Part shown: piece after piece, positions 43,922 to 55,564 of the stretch
Layout: each line of letters starts with the position of its first letter
Numbering within the stretch: position 1 is the stretch's first letter
DNA from: Adiantum capillus-veneris
Taxonomy: Eukaryota; Streptophyta; Polypodiopsida; Polypodiales; Pteridaceae
Direction: 5' to 3'
Assembly: GCA_014529385.2 (NCBI GenBank)
Contig: CM043948.1
Span: 22,841,451-22,905,450, forward strand
Length of the DNA stretch: 64,000 nucleotides
The notes under the pieces: model-generated
The model's database searches: none
What the model was told of the DNA's origin: nothing
What the model saw: the letters and a program-made list of their open reading frames with translations, nothing else
Program-made: the position numbers and the translations under genes

Positions 43922-45148
43922 TGTAAGGTGTAGCGGAATAAATGTTTGAACTTTGCTCAAGATGAGTGCTCCGAACTGTGCTCAAGGTTCCTTTTATTCT
44001 TATGGAAGGGAGAGCCTTCCGTTCTTAATGAGAGAGTGCAATGGACACAAACAAAGTGAATGGACACTGTGAATGGAAGTGCATGAGACTAAGAGATAGA
44101 GAAGAGAATACGACACCAGAGACGTAAACCCTCCTCCGAAGGCCCCACTCTCTATGGCGAGAGCGGTCTACTTATGATTGCACAAATCTCTACAATGCTT
44201 GGACTTGCCGACGATGTCGATGACGATGTGGACGACGACGAGACGGGCTGAAAACTGAAAACGCTAAGGCTGAAATCTGCAAATCTTGTATCTGCTGAAT
44301 TCTGACACTATGTCGGTGACGATGTCGATGGCGACGATGCAACGACGACCGGCTGAAAACGCAGATGCTGAAATCTGCGTTTTCCGAGCTGAAACTGCAA
44401 ACTTCGATGGATCCCACCGTGCGGCGAGGAACTGCTGCGGGAAGGTGAGATCTGCGAGGTTCGGGACTTCTTCTGCGGTGTCTAAGGCTGAAAACTGAAA
44501 ACGTTGGTTCAAGGCTGAAAACGTTGGGTTAAGGCTGAATCTGTCGCGAAGATCTGCAAAAACGCTGAGGTTGATCTGCAAACCAAAAACACTAGGGCTG
44601 AAAACCGACCTTGCAGGGAAATTTGCTGTGTTGCTGTGGGAATCTGCTAACGCTAGGGCTGATCTACTGTCTACTGTAGCCGGGAATCTGCAATTGCAAA
44701 AACGCTGGCTGATCTGGTGCAAAAATGCTAGGCCTTCTGTTGAGAGAAAACGCTAGAGTTGTCGTGTGGTTTGGTCTTGGCGAGAAGTTGCCTGTTGAGC
44801 AAGGTGCTCCTGCTGCCTCTGTTGCCAGAAAGTGCTAGCGCTAGGTTTGCTTATACACAAACTTAGCAAAATTGCCCTACCTACTTTCCAACAAAAGTCA
44901 CTTAAAAATAATAAGTGAAAAATAGGGAAAATAGGTCTATGCACTGTAAAAATGCTGTTGATGGGATCTAACTGGAATTTGATACCAGAGGATATGCATC
45001 TAATCTAAGTGTCTGGACATGCACGGTCTGCGAACAAACTCACAAAAGTGCCAGATCACTTCCTATTCTAGACTGACTTGATTGAACTGAACTCTGGTCA
45101 TGCTGTAGCTTGTCCACGGACACATAGGGTTGGATGTGTCACGTGACA
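43922..45148 (-). repeat. Solo LTR of the N family (N3) with TTGTG duplication
   Basis: 1227 bp; on + TGTAAGGTGTAGCGG to GTGTCACGTGACA. TTGTG occurs at 43917-43921 and 45149-45153, and joining the flanks restores the LINE codons YCSFVDFRKAF. Contains many AAAACGCTAG motifs (N motif on -). No internal region remains. Confidence 0.93.
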
Positions 45149-45565
45149 TTGTGGATTTCCGCAAAGCATTTGACATGGTGGCCAGAGCCAGATTCATGCG
45201 TAGACTACAGGAGATGGGAGTGCTTAATGAGTTGATTTGGGGGATCATGGCTCTCTACAGATCAGTGATGGGACATGTATGCACTCCAAAAGGGGGGGAT
45301 ATTTGATTTAGTTCACTGCACTATTGGAGTAAAACAAGGTTGTTCGTCGTCCCCTACTCTCTTGGGTATGTATATAGATGTTGTTCTGATTACATTGACA
45401 GAGAGGGTGACAGAGGTGCCCATCTAGCAGGGACATGAATTACATTGTTGTTATATGCGGATCATATTGTGTTGATCTCTGACTCACCGGAGGGTATGCA
45501 ACGACATTTAGATGCATTGCATAGCTTTGCGGAGGATAGTGGATTGTCTGTAAACCTTGGTAAAA
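45149..45565 (+). pseudogene. LINE T5, RT palm (part 2)
   Basis: VDFRKAFDMVARARFMRRLQ, ELIWGIMALYRSVMGH, CTIGVKQGC, then broken frames with the altered YADD region (TTATATGCGGATCATATTG codes YADH) and LSVNLGK before the next LTR at 45566. Confidence 0.75.
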
Positions 45566-46740
45566 TGTCACGTGTAACCCTATGTGTACGTGGACAAGCT
45601 ACTTCATGGCAGGAGCTCAGTTAGCCTAGCTTAGGAAGTGTTCTTGCACTTTTGTGAGTCTGTTTGCAGACCATGCATGTCCACGCACTTAGAGTAGATG
45701 CATATCCTCTGGAACCCATCGGGAGCATTTTTACAGTGCATAGACCTATTTTCCCTATTTTAGCCAATTTTCACTTATTATTTTTAAGTGACTTTTGTTG
45801 GGAACTAGGTAGGGCAATTTTAATAAGGAAGTACATAAGAAACCTAGCGCTAGCACTTTTTGGCAAAAGAGGCAGCAGGGACCTGACATCCAACAGTGCA
45901 CCTTCTCAAGCAACACCCCCCCCCCCCCCCGCCCGCGGCCCCCCCGGCAAGAAGACTCAGCGTTTTCAGCCCATCAACAAGAAGAGCCAACGTTTTTCCT
46001 TCCATTGTAGATCAGCCCTAGCGTTTTGCATTTGCAGGCAAACCTGGCGATAGTAGGACTCACCAGTCAGTAGCGTTTTTGCAGCAGGACACACATTAAC
46101 CCTAGCGTTTTTGAGTTTGCAGAGCCCCTAGCGTTTTTGCAGATTCGTCGCGACAGGACCACAAAAGCATTAGTGTTTTCAGTTTTCAGCATAGACACAT
46201 CACAGAATAGTCCCGAACCTCGCATATCTTACCTTGCCGCAACAGATCTGTGTTTTCAGCGCGTCGTCGTTGCATCGTAGTTGTCATCGACATAGAGTCA
46301 GAATTCAGGAGATAAAGATTTGCAGATTTCAGCCATTAACGTTTTCAGATTTCAGCCCGTCTCGTTGTCGTCCTCATCGTCGTCGACATCTTCGGCAAGT
46401 CCAAGCATTGTAGAGATTTGTGCAATCAATAGTGGACCGCTCTTGTCATAGAGATTTGGGCCTTTGGAGGAGGGTTTTTACAACATTCTGGTGTCGTATT
46501 CTTCTCTCTCTATCTCTTAGTCTTAGCACTTTCATTCACAGTGTTCATCACTTTGTTTGTGTCCATTGCACTCTCTCACTGAAGGAACGGAAGGCTCTCC
46601 CTTCCTTAAGTAAAAGGAACCCTTGAGCACAGTTCGGAGTACTCATCTTGAAAAGTTCAACATTTACTTCCAGTGCACCTTACATTGGTATCAGAGCTTT
46701 GGCAGTGTTTTGTATCACTCAAGGAAAGAACCACATAATT
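45566..46740 (+). mobile_element. Truncated N element (N4): LTR 45566-46684 plus primer site
   Basis: LTR TGTCACGTGTAACCC to GTGCACCTTACA, tRNA-Met primer site 46685-46697, then only about 40 bp of internal sequence before LINE DNA resumes (about 46753). The internal region and the other LTR are deleted. A C-rich run is at 45916-45950. Confidence 0.85.
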
Positions 46741-47901
46741 TTTCCTCCGAACTTACCAGATTAGTCTCCTTTATGGACAGCTTATAGGATACTACTATAG
46801 ACAGATATGCTAGATTGGCCCTTAAGTCCTCTAGGGAGTTACCTTTACAGGGGGACACATCATGCTGGTATGCACAGATGTCATCATGGTTCCAAATACA
46901 TAGCTTCAGCATGGACAACTTGCCTTCCTTCCATTACTCGCATGATGCACCATTTTTGTTGCTTACACGGGTGGAGATTACTAGACTCATTCGCCAGGAC
47001 CTCACCTAGCTGGACATCAAGAGGATATGGATAGAGCTGACGCAATAGTTGGACACGAACATGGCTTTCTATAGAGAGCATTTTCTCCAACTCACACAGG
47101 ATGGGTTTGTGATTCGACCCAGCTATATGGATACACATCTCTCTAATGTGTTACGGTGTGCCATTGGTCAGATATGAACATCCTCACACCAGCTTGAGAT
47201 CGAGACTAGTAGGTTCTGAGGGATACCAGCAGCGACTAGGATATGCTGCATATGCCACACACATCCACAAACGGAGATGCATTATATATGTCAGTGCATA
47301 GTGTATTACGAGATATGTGGTCGCTTCCACTATCTATTTAGAGAAGGCTTCGGGCCTTTCTCCAGAGTCATGAGCTATCAGGACCAGCGATGTCTTGGAC
47401 TGTATCTACTTGAGTTACAGAGACATAGAGACAGTTTATGGAAGAGATCTAGAGAGAGACAATCCCATAGACAAATTACTGATTTCTTCACACCAAACAC
47501 CGGACAAATAGAGGAGCAGCCACCACTGCAAACCTCAGGTCATACTCAAACCCGTGGTACTGTCGTTGACCGAGCACTGGAGCTAGGGAGATCGAGACAC
47601 CCAGGATTAAGGAGAGGAGCTTCACAGCATCGACGGAGTCTACATTAGAGGACTCGAGCCATACTGGCTCAACATCCAGAGTGCAGATGAGGATGGATTC
47701 ACCACCCACTATATCACCCCCTTATTTTGGGCACCCACTTATACCCAACACAATTCCAACTGGCACTTTGAGATTGATACTATCTCTTTTATGCACCTCT
47801 TTCTTGTACCCATACATGGATTCCGATTCACCAATTTGTAATGGATTGGTCTTATAGGTCATTTTGGCCTTTTGAAGACGTTAATATATCATTTCATTTC
47901 A

Positions 47902-47965
<64 letters not shown>
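46741..47965 (+). pseudogene. LINE T5, C-terminal region and (TC)n end (part 3)
   Basis: RYARLALKSSRELPLQGDTS, CWYAQMSSWF, LIRQDLT, MAFYREHFLQLTQDGFVIRP, then the zinc-type end (CCICHTHPQTEMHYICQCIV) and frame 47277-47648 (CLGLYLLELQRHRDSL). The 3' end is TTTTGAAGACGTTAATAT and TC repeats 47904-47965. About 450 bp between parts 2 and 3 is lost with N4. Confidence 0.78.
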
Positions 47966-47971
<6 letters not shown>

Positions 47972-48667
47972 CCGTTCACACCTCCGTGGCTTGCCCTCTA
48001 CCTGGTGGGAGGAGAACGATGATTACACCTTGACCTTAGCCAAGCTCAACCAAGCCATTCACCTCACCGAGTTTGATCCCAACACAATCTAGAAGGTCCA
48101 TGATGACCATTGCACCAACCAAGGCACGCTTGTCTTCAAAAACAAAGTGGTGCGCATAGCACTTCTACAGCAAGCTGGACTACTCAAGTGTTCTTGGTCC
48201 TAATAGGCTGTGGCAATGGGCTGTTAAGCCCCTTCTTTATTCACTGAACCACTTTGAAAATTAGCAATGGAGACAGCAATGGAGACCAAGAGCAGCTCAC
48301 CAATATGCAAGTCTCCCTCGATAGCAACAAAGGAAACATTTATGGTCACAAACAACGGATAACGCAGATGGAAAAAGAGGTAAAGGAATGGAAAACGGAA
48401 ATGGAAGGATGGTGGAAGGAGAAGGCGAGCCTTATCCAAATGTTTTTCAAAGAAGGCAAGCAATGGAAAAAGGAGAAAGAGGACCTTTATGCGGAAATCC
48501 AAGCGCTTATGGCAAACTCACAAGCACTCAAAAGAGGAGGTTACAGCCCTCAAGCGAGAACTTGGCGAAACTACAGCCAATAGTGGACTTGAAGAAGGAG
48601 AAATTAAACCCTCGATGATAGAGGAACTCGAAGTCATTAGTGAGCAAGTACGGAAGATCAAGGAGAA
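47966..48667 (+). pseudogene. LINE T6 ORF1, N-terminal and coiled-coil part
   Basis: Starts directly after the TC tract of T5. Frames give LRGLPSTWWEENDDYTLTLA, KLNQAIHLTEFDPNTI, stops, then a charged helix (48254-48583): EQLTNMQVSLDSNKGNI, KEVKEWKTEMEGWWKEKASL and WKKEKEDLYAEIQALMANSQ, and in another frame EELEVISEQVRKIKEN. It is cut by N5 (duplication GAGAA). ORF1 proteins of LINEs are RNA-binding trimers held by such coiled coils. Confidence 0.65.
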
Positions 48668-49742
48668 TGTCACACGACACATCTAAGCCTATGTGCACGT
48701 GGACAAGCTACTTCATGACAAGTGTTTAATCCAAATCAGTCAGTCGAGAATAGGAAGTGTTCTGGCACTTTTGTGAGTCTGTTCGCAGACCGTGCATGTC
48801 CAGGCACTTAGATTAGATACATATCCTCTGGTTGCACACAACATGATCATCAGATTGCAGTCAGAACCCATCAAGAGCATTTTTACAGTGCATAGACCTA
48901 TTTTTCCTATTTTTGACATTTTTCACTTATTATTTTTAAGTGACTTTTGTTGGGAACTGGGTAGGGCAGATTCAGTAAGAATATATATAAGAAAACCCAG
49001 CGCTTGCATTCTACAGCAAAAGAGGCAGCAAGAGCTTCGGTTCATCAGGTACCTTCTGAGCAGAACCCCCGAGTAAAGCTAGTGTTTTTGCACCATCTGC
49101 AACAAGCTAGCGTTTTGCACCAAGATCAGCCTGCGTTTTTGCACTTGCAAATTCCCGGGGACAATAGAACAACAAATCAGCCTAGCGTTTGGCATTTGCA
49201 AGACAACTGGCGACAGCAGGACCATAGAGCCACTAGCGTTTTTGCAGAAGACTGAAATCAGCCTAGCGTTTTTGGTTTGCAGATCAGCCCCTAGCGTTTT
49301 GCAATTCAATTGCGACAAGATCCACAGTAGCACCGGCGTTTTTTATTTTCAGTAGTCAGATACCGCAATAGAAGCCCCAAACCTCGCAGATCTCACCTTC
49401 CCGCAGCAAATCCTCGTCACACGGTCAGATCCACCGAAGTTTGCATTTTCAGGCCGGAAAACGCAGTTTCAGCATCTGCGTTTTCAATGCGTTATCATGG
49501 CATCGTCGCCATCGACATTGTCACCGACATAGAGTCAGAATTCAGCAGATACAAGATTTGCAGATTTCAGCCCTTAGCATTTTCAGATTTCAGCCCGTCT
49601 CATTGTCGTCCTCGTCGTCGTTGACATTGTCGGCAAGTCCAAGCATTGTAGAGATTTGTGCAATCGATAGTAGACCGCTCTTGCCATAGAGATTTGGGCC
49701 TTCGAAGGAGGGTTTTTGACAACATTCTGGTGTCGTATTCTT
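48668..49742 (+). repeat. N5 5' LTR, first part
   Basis: TGTCACACGACACATC start; TATA-like GAATATATATAAG near 48980, a likely promoter; CTAGCGTTTTTG-type motifs 49080-49320. It ends at the LINE target copy TGTCGTATTCTT (49731-49742) and resumes at 52199. Confidence 0.88.
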
Positions 49743-49892
49743 TGTTTTTTTTTTTTTGTGGAAAAAGTCAGGGCTGTATATTACTGAGTACGATATAATC
49801 CCTAGCGGATGCCAAAATAGCCTATCACGTGGGGTGTACAAGCTGAATGTAAGGAGGAGAGCCACTATAGTGACAACTCGACTAAAACAATC

Positions 49893-50636
49893 TCATGGTG
49901 GTCGGTGTGACGAGTGGAGGAGAAACCACCGAGAAGGGGCATAATGCCACGTAATCTGGCCACCTATAAGTGTGAAGAAGAGTGGGGATTGTGCCCAACG
50001 CCGAAGGAAGGCAAATCGGCGAGCCTCGGCTGCTCGAGATGCACCCGAGGAAGAATCCCACTGCCAAATCAGGGTGTGAATGATGTCCAGCCAAATGGTA
50101 GTGAGGGTATCGTGAAGGAGCTGTGGAGCCGCTCTTAGAATGTGGAGACAACGAGCTCTCCAAACATTCCATAGTGTAATACTAGTGATGTCTGAAAAAA
50201 CCTCATCACGTGTCTGAGAATCCCCCTGCCAAGCAATCTGTGGTAGCATAGCCAAAGTCCCTCGCCGATAACCAGCCGAAGTAAGCATAAAGGCTGGATC
50301 TGTGTCTGAGCCCTCGTAAAAAATATGGGGGCCGGGCATCGGCATCAACCATGAGACAGATCTGTAAGTAAGAAATCCATGCTGAACACCTGTTCTGCTA
50401 AGTAGAAAGCAAACTGCAAGCCACACTATATGAGAAGCTGAGCATGACCAAAGATAGTGTGCAGGTGACTCAAGGAGTCGCAAAGGACAGCGAGTACATA
50501 ACGGATTATGACCCATAGTAGCTAGCCAAGTCCCAACTGGAAGTCCCGCATGTGCAATCATCCACATGAAAAAAAGAAATACGACGAGCCGCATGTAAAT
50601 CCCAGATGGCAGACCAAAACTGCTGCAGATAGGCAT
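49893..50636 (-). CDS. L1-like LINE zinc-binding C-terminal ORF (247 aa)
   Basis: VVFLFFMWMIAHAGLPVGTW, LATMGHNPLCTRCPLRLLES, AHYLWSCSASHIVW: the zf-RVT pattern C-x2-C-x6+-H-x4-C followed by Trp. The tail has TLWNVWRARCLHIL and WLDIIHTLIWQW. Relic of ORF2. Confidence 0.7.
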   Translation of the reverse strand: MPICSSFGLPSGIYMRLVVFLFFMWMIAHAGLPVGTWLATMGHNPLCTRCPLRLLESPAHYLWSCSASHIVWLAVCFLLSRTGVQHGFLTYRSVSWLMPMPGPHIFYEGSDTDPAFMLTSAGYRRGTLAMLPQIAWQGDSQTRDEVFSDITSITLWNVWRARCLHILRAAPQLLHDTLTTIWLDIIHTLIWQWDSSSGASRAAEARRFAFLRRWAQSPLFFTLIGGQITWHYAPSRWFLLHSSHRPP

Positions 50637-51622
50637 GAGAGAGGCCTGAATGTAACCAGAAACGCATACGAGTTGGCTGCTCTGGTTGCTGTCTCGTCAA
50701 TGCTAACCGTCTAATTCTGCGAGTGTACTCAAAGAAGGATATAGGTGCACAGGTGGGGTCAGATTGAGGCCAATGCCACTCTCTTGGATCCCAATAAAGC
50801 TGCGATAGGGCACGACCCTCCCACACCCAAAGCCTCCAAAGTGGAGCATCAACGGAAGCGAAACGAGGGTCAACACAACGACGCTTCCCGCGGGAGCCAA
50901 CTACTCTGATGGCCTCCTATCGAGCTCCGGGAAGGATAGGGTGCGGAGAGGTGGCATCATATGTCAATCTCGCATGAATCCCCTCAGAATGGTCAGTATC
51001 AACTGTGACCAGCATGGTGTCTAAACGAACTAATAAGAGAGTGCTCTGAGCAAAGAGGCCTTCCCAACCATAATGGGGAGGCATCTGAACCGTGCCTCTC
51101 ATGACTGCATCCCACTGTGAAGGAACGGCGGAATCAATCTCAAGCAGTCTGTCTGTCACCCAGCGACCAATGTCATAATGTTATGTCACAAAATCAGCAT
51201 CCAACATCCATGTCTCATGAAACAACCGCATAGAGGCAGCAGGGCCAACGTCCGAGGCAGCCCAATCAATGTGAGTCCTCTCTCCAAGCTGACGGGGTGG
51301 ATCAACTGAAGAATCAAGAACTGCAGCATTCCAAATGAGAGGCTGGCGCTCAATCTCCTCACGACATGAGGGAGGTGAGCGTAAGATAGCCCGTCGCATG
51401 GAAACCCAAATCTGAAGGAGTGATCGTATGAAGGGGAGAGGGAGGTGGTGGACAAGGGGGCATCAGTAAAGAGAAAACGATACCCTGTCTGGCAAGTATG
51501 ACCAACTCTAGTGCCGAGTCGTGGAGTCACTGGGCAAAGAGCGGCCTGAAGAAGCATCTTCCAAGGTTCTTGTCTGGGAAAAAGACCCCGAACAATAAGC
51601 TTGGTAAGAAGGGCGTGGCTCT
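50637..51622 (-). pseudogene. L1-like LINE connection region (broken)
   Basis: Frames on - 50506-50826, 50917-51159 and 51186-51557 carry WEGRALSQLYWDPREWHWPQ, FFEYTRRIRRLALT, AVPSQWDAVMRGTVQMPPHY and similar, comparable to the connection block of the LINE at 9106. The catalytic palm with FADD is absent, so an internal deletion lies near 51620-51700. Confidence 0.6.
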
Positions 51623-52198
51623 CTAACTCTGGATCAATAATGCCAAGGCCTCCCTCTGAGCTAGGACGAATAATCGTGGACCAGCGAACTCGAGCACGGG
51701 TATCAATACTCCCATCTGATCAATATCCAGGATGCATCGATCCATGACAAAGCGTGTATGAGAAGTATGGATAATATCTGGTAAGAACGGCCGCAAGCGA
51801 TGGCTGATCATTAACGCTAATATCTTATAGACCGAAGGGAGTAGGGTAATAGGCCTCCACTGTCGGAGCTGAGTGGTGTCACCCCCCTTCGGAATAAGAG
51901 ATATGAGACCTGAACAAAGATCCAGATGCATATATCCTGATGCAAAGATGTCCTGACAACCGCGAAGCAGTGGTATATGCAATACATCCCAATCGGTCAA
52001 AAAGAAAGCTCTAGTGAGGCCATCCTCTCCTAGAGAGGAGGATGGATCAAGACTCTCTATAGCAGCATGGAGCTCTGCAAGTGTGAAGGGTGCCAACAAG
52101 ATCTCTGCCATAGTGTCTATACAACGGTGTCGCGTGTGATGCCAGATCTGCTCACGTGCAAGTAAAACCTCAGTAGTGCATACATCAACAGTGAACAA
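51623..52198 (-). CDS. L1-like LINE reverse transcriptase N-terminal part (191 aa)
   Basis: FTLAELHAAIESLDPSSSLG, EDGLTRAFF, GLISLIPKGGDTTQLRQWRP, ITLLPSVYKILALMISHRLR, TRFVMDRCILDID: the first RT motifs in order, then divergence before the catalytic DFxKAFD and FADD. Open to the 5' truncation point. Confidence 0.7.
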   Translation of the reverse strand: MFTVDVCTTEVLLAREQIWHHTRHRCIDTMAEILLAPFTLAELHAAIESLDPSSSLGEDGLTRAFFLTDWDVLHIPLLRGCQDIFASGYMHLDLCSGLISLIPKGGDTTQLRQWRPITLLPSVYKILALMISHRLRPFLPDIIHTSHTRFVMDRCILDIDQMGVLIPVLEFAGPRLFVLAQREALALLIQS

Positions 52199-52393
52199 TG
52201 TCGTATTCTTCTCTCTCTATCTGTCAGTCTTAGCACTTTCATTCACAGTGTTCATCACTTTGTTTGTGTCCATTGCACTCTCTCAGTAAAGGAACGGAAG
52301 GCTCTCCCTTCCTTAAGTAAAAGGAACCCTTGAGCATAGTTCGGAGTACTCATCTTGAGCAAAGTTCAACATTCACTTCCACTCCACCTTACA
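52199..52393 (+). repeat. N5 5' LTR, second part
   Basis: TGTCGTATTCTTCTCTC to CTCCACCTTACA, ending at the primer site. Together with 48668-49742 it makes about 1.26 kb. Confidence 0.88.
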
Positions 52394-52406
52394 TTGGTAT
52401 CAGAGC
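52394..52406 (+). promoter_or_regulatory. Primer binding site of N5 (initiator tRNA-Met)
   Basis: TTGGTATCAGAGC directly after the LTR. Confidence 0.88.
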
Positions 52407-52711
52407 TTTGGCAATGTTTTGTATCACATATTTTTTTTTTTTGCTTGTTGCTGTCGCACGTAACCAAAGTCCACTTAGGCGTGTCGATTCCTAATCGTGT
52501 TTTTGAAGAGTGACCGGAAACCGAAGAAGGGCTTGTCCAGCCTCCCCTTGTTTCTCTTTTCACTCATTGAGAGCGGACCATGCACCTAGCGGCCGGCCAA
52601 TCGACTTGAGGTGGGAAAAAGCAACCTTGGTGTGAGCGCAAGGCCGCCAAGGGGTGCGCCCGCAGGGAAGAGCAGAACTCAGGTGGAGAGAAGATCCTTC
52701 TCTAACACGGA

Positions 52712-53264
52712 TTGCAAGCTAAAGAAGAACCGCAAGAACCTCAAGAAACTCAAGACCCTCAAGAACCTCAAGAACTGAAGAATCTTAAGAACCCAAGAAC
52801 CCAAGACCCACAAGAACCCAAGTTCCTCGTGAAGTTAAGAACCAAAGATTTCAGTGTATGGTCATCACCCGAAGTGCAATGGATACTTTGCATGAAGGTG
52901 ATGAGCATGAAGAAGGTGAAGAAGAATTATCCCCACCAGGAGGTTTTGCGACCCTCCGCCTTCCGCATCTACGCCAAAGATTGCACCAGATCCTATGGCA
53001 GCTTTCGACAAGATGATGATGGACAATAAGCTAGAAAGCGACAAAAGAATGGCAGCAGTAGAACGTAAATACGAAGAACGAATGGCAGCCATAGCACGTG
53101 AACGCGTAGAAAGATTGGCAGCCATCGAGCGTAAGTACGAGCAAGCGCGCTTGGCAGACCAAGCAAGAGAAGTAGAATTTGATTGCGAGAACAAAGTAAG
53201 AAAAGAAAAGAGCGACCAACACATGAAAGAGTTCTTGCGACTCTTTTTTATTGTGCAGACGTAG
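52712..53264 (+). CDS. Coiled-coil gag-like ORFs of N5
   Basis: Frame 52712-53029 starts MQAKEEPQEPQETQDPQEPQ, a Glu/Pro/Gln repeat from AAGAACCTCAAG DNA. Frame 52995-53264 is the charged helix DKMMMDNKLESDKRMAAVER, KYEERMAAIARERVERLAAI and so on to MKEFLRLFF, homologous to 5105-5488 of N1. The two overlap by 35 bases in different frames. Possibly a single frame split by indels. Confidence 0.55.
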
Positions 53265-54328
53265 TTTGAACAGAATTAGGAGAAGTAGACTCTCTCGGTC
53301 TCTTCTTCTCCAAATCATGACACACATGATTTGCATGTTAATGACAAGCATGATGATTTGCATGTTCAAGATGTGACTACTCACAAGCATGATGATTTGC
53401 AGGATAATGATGTGATTGTCCCTTAGGATGATGGTTTAGTTGATGCTTTTTCTAGTGCAGCTAACCTCATTGCAGATTCGATCAATCACAAGGAACCGAT
53501 CTTGGCTCTTGAGTCGAGGTCTACAGAACCCCCGCAGGAAGAACTGATATTGGCTCTCGAGCCTAGGTCCAAAGAACCCCCACAAGCAGTATTATGTGTT
53601 CAAATGATTAGTCAACACGCATTGTTCGAGTATTTCATTTGTGATGCTTTCCTGTATTTTAGTCACCGTCCTTATGTGATCCTTTTTCACAAGCATGACA
53701 TATTGTTCGATGAGCATGATTCCCACTCATGACTGAGCACGGATATATGCGGATTGTGCATGAAAAGATGAAATGTTTGTATTCAAGGAATTCACATTCC
53801 ATGTCTCTTCCTTGGCTTGACACACTATCAGAAAGACCACAAGAAGGATTGAGCATCAAGCATCGGCATTTCCATTGTGATTTGCCACAGTTGATTGATT
53901 TAGATAAAAAAGACAAGTTTCGACCACATTGTTTGCGTGTGTTTGATGAACGGTTCGGCACTCCGTGTATATGTTCATCTACATGCACAGTCTTTTAGGA
54001 AGAGTAGAATTTTTCCAGTCACTTTACATGGAATGGGTATGTTCATGGTTTTGTGTTGGAAGTGGTTTCAAGAATTTTCAGCCTCGGAGATTCTTGAAGA
54101 AGGTAGACGCATGACTATCGACGAAGTTGAAGCATCGAAGGAGCCACATAAGACTTTGTGTCGCTTTTGGCGCAGCCCAAAGAAGCAAGCGTTGTAGACC
54201 TTTATGAAGTTTAAGTATCGCATGACCCACGCATCAGAGTGGGCCAGCGACGAGTCCTTTCCAGGATTTCGGACGCTGTTGGTGATCTCTCTCGACGCCA
54301 TATAGTTTGGTACCAGTACCTCACTTTG
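53265..54328 (+). other. 3' internal region of N5 with small ORFs
   Basis: Repeats the N1 plan: CATGATGATTTGCA repeats (53330-53430), EEPILALE-like unit, 53729-53998 (SIKHRHFHCDLPQLIDLDKK), 53937-54197 (TIDEVEASKEPHKTL), and AGEESFPGF-like sequence to GTSTSL. Small indels break the frames. Function unknown. Confidence 0.5.
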
Positions 54329-54340
54329 AAAAGGAGGAGA
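54329..54340 (+). promoter_or_regulatory. Polypurine tract of N5
   Basis: AAAAGGAGGAGA before TGTTACGTGACACATC. Confidence 0.82.
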
Positions 54341-55564
54341 TGTTACGTGACACATCTAACCCTTTGTGCACGTGGACAAGCTACTTCATGACAAGGGTTC
54401 AATCCAGTTCAGTCAGTCTAGAATACGAAGTGTTATGGCACTTTTATGAGTCTGTTCGTAGACTGTGCATGTCCAAGCGCTTAGATTAGATGCATATCCT
54501 CTGGTTGCACACAACATGATCATCAGATTACAGTCAGAACCCATCAAGAGCATTTTTAGAGTGCATAGACCTATTTTCCCTATTTTTGACATTTTTCACT
54601 TATTGTTTTTAAGTGACTTTTGTTGGGAACTGGGTAGGGCAAATTCAGTAAGAAACCCAATGCTAGCATTCTACAGCAGAAGAGGCAGTAGGAGCTTCGG
54701 TTCATCAGGCACCTTCTCAGCAGAACCCCCAGCAGACTTAGCGTTTTTGCACCATCTGCAACAAGCTAGCGTTTTGCACCAAGATCAGCCTGCGTTTTTG
54801 CACTTGCAGATTTATGTCGATAGTAGAACAGCAGATCAGCTTAGCAATTTGCATTTGCGGCGACAGCAGGACCACAAACCCACTAGCGTTTTTGCAGAAG
54901 ACTTCAAATCAGCCTAGCGTTTTTGGTTTGCAGATCAGCGGCTAGCGCTTTGCAGTTCCATCGTGACAAGATCCACAGTAGCACCAACGTTTTTTACTTT
55001 CAACAGTCAGATACCGCAATAGATGCCGGAAACATCGTAGATCTCACCTTTCCGCAGTAAATCCTTGCCGCACGGTCAGATCCACTGAAGTTTGCAGTAT
55101 CAGCCCGGAAAATGCAAATTTCAGCATCTCCGTTTTCAGCGCGTCGTCGTGGCATCGTCTCGCCATCGACATCATCACCGACGTAGAGTCAGAATTCAGC
55201 AGATACAAGATTTGCAGATTTCAGCCCTTAGCATTTTCAGATTTCACCCCGTCTCGTCGTCGACATCGTCGGCAAGTCCAAGCATTGTAGAGATTTGTGC
55301 AATCAATAGTAGACTGCTCTCGCCATAGAGAGTGGGGCGTTCGAAGGAGGGTTTTCGACAACATTCTGGGGTCGTATTCTTCTCTCTGTATCTCTGAGTC
55401 TCAGCACCTTCATTTACAGTGTTCATCACTTTGTTTGTGTCCATTGCACTCTCTCACTAAAGGAACGGAAGGCTCTCCCTTCCGTAAGTAAAAGGAACCC
55501 TTGAGCACAGTTCGGAGCACTCATCTTGAGCAAAGTTCAACATTCACTTCCGTTGCACCTTACA
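54341..55564 (+). repeat. 3' LTR of N5
   Basis: 1224 bp, TGTTACGTGACACATC to TGCACCTTACA, followed by target copy GAGAA. It shares specific wording with the 5' LTR (ACCATCTGCAACAAGCTAGC, AGATCAGCCTGCGTTTTTGC), so the two are a pair. Confidence 0.92.

Larger units (their letters stand above)
49743..52198 (-). mobile_element. L1-like LINE inserted in the N5 LTR, 12-bp target duplication
   Basis: 2456 bp on -. Left end poly-T (49745-49757, the poly-A tail). TGTCGTATTCTT at 49731-49742 and 52199-52210. 5' truncated within the reverse transcriptase. Related in plan to the LINE at 9106-13540 (zf-RVT end) but a different family. Confidence 0.9.
48668..55564 (+). mobile_element. Complete non-autonomous LTR element N5 with nested LINE
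   Basis: 5' LTR 48668-52393 (containing an L1-like LINE), primer site 52394-52406, internal region, polypurine tract 54329-54340, 3' LTR 54341-55564. GAGAA at 48663-48667 and 55565-55569 bounds it. Joining the flanks restores the ORF1 frame of LINE T6. Same organisation as N1, again without polymerase. Confidence 0.93.
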
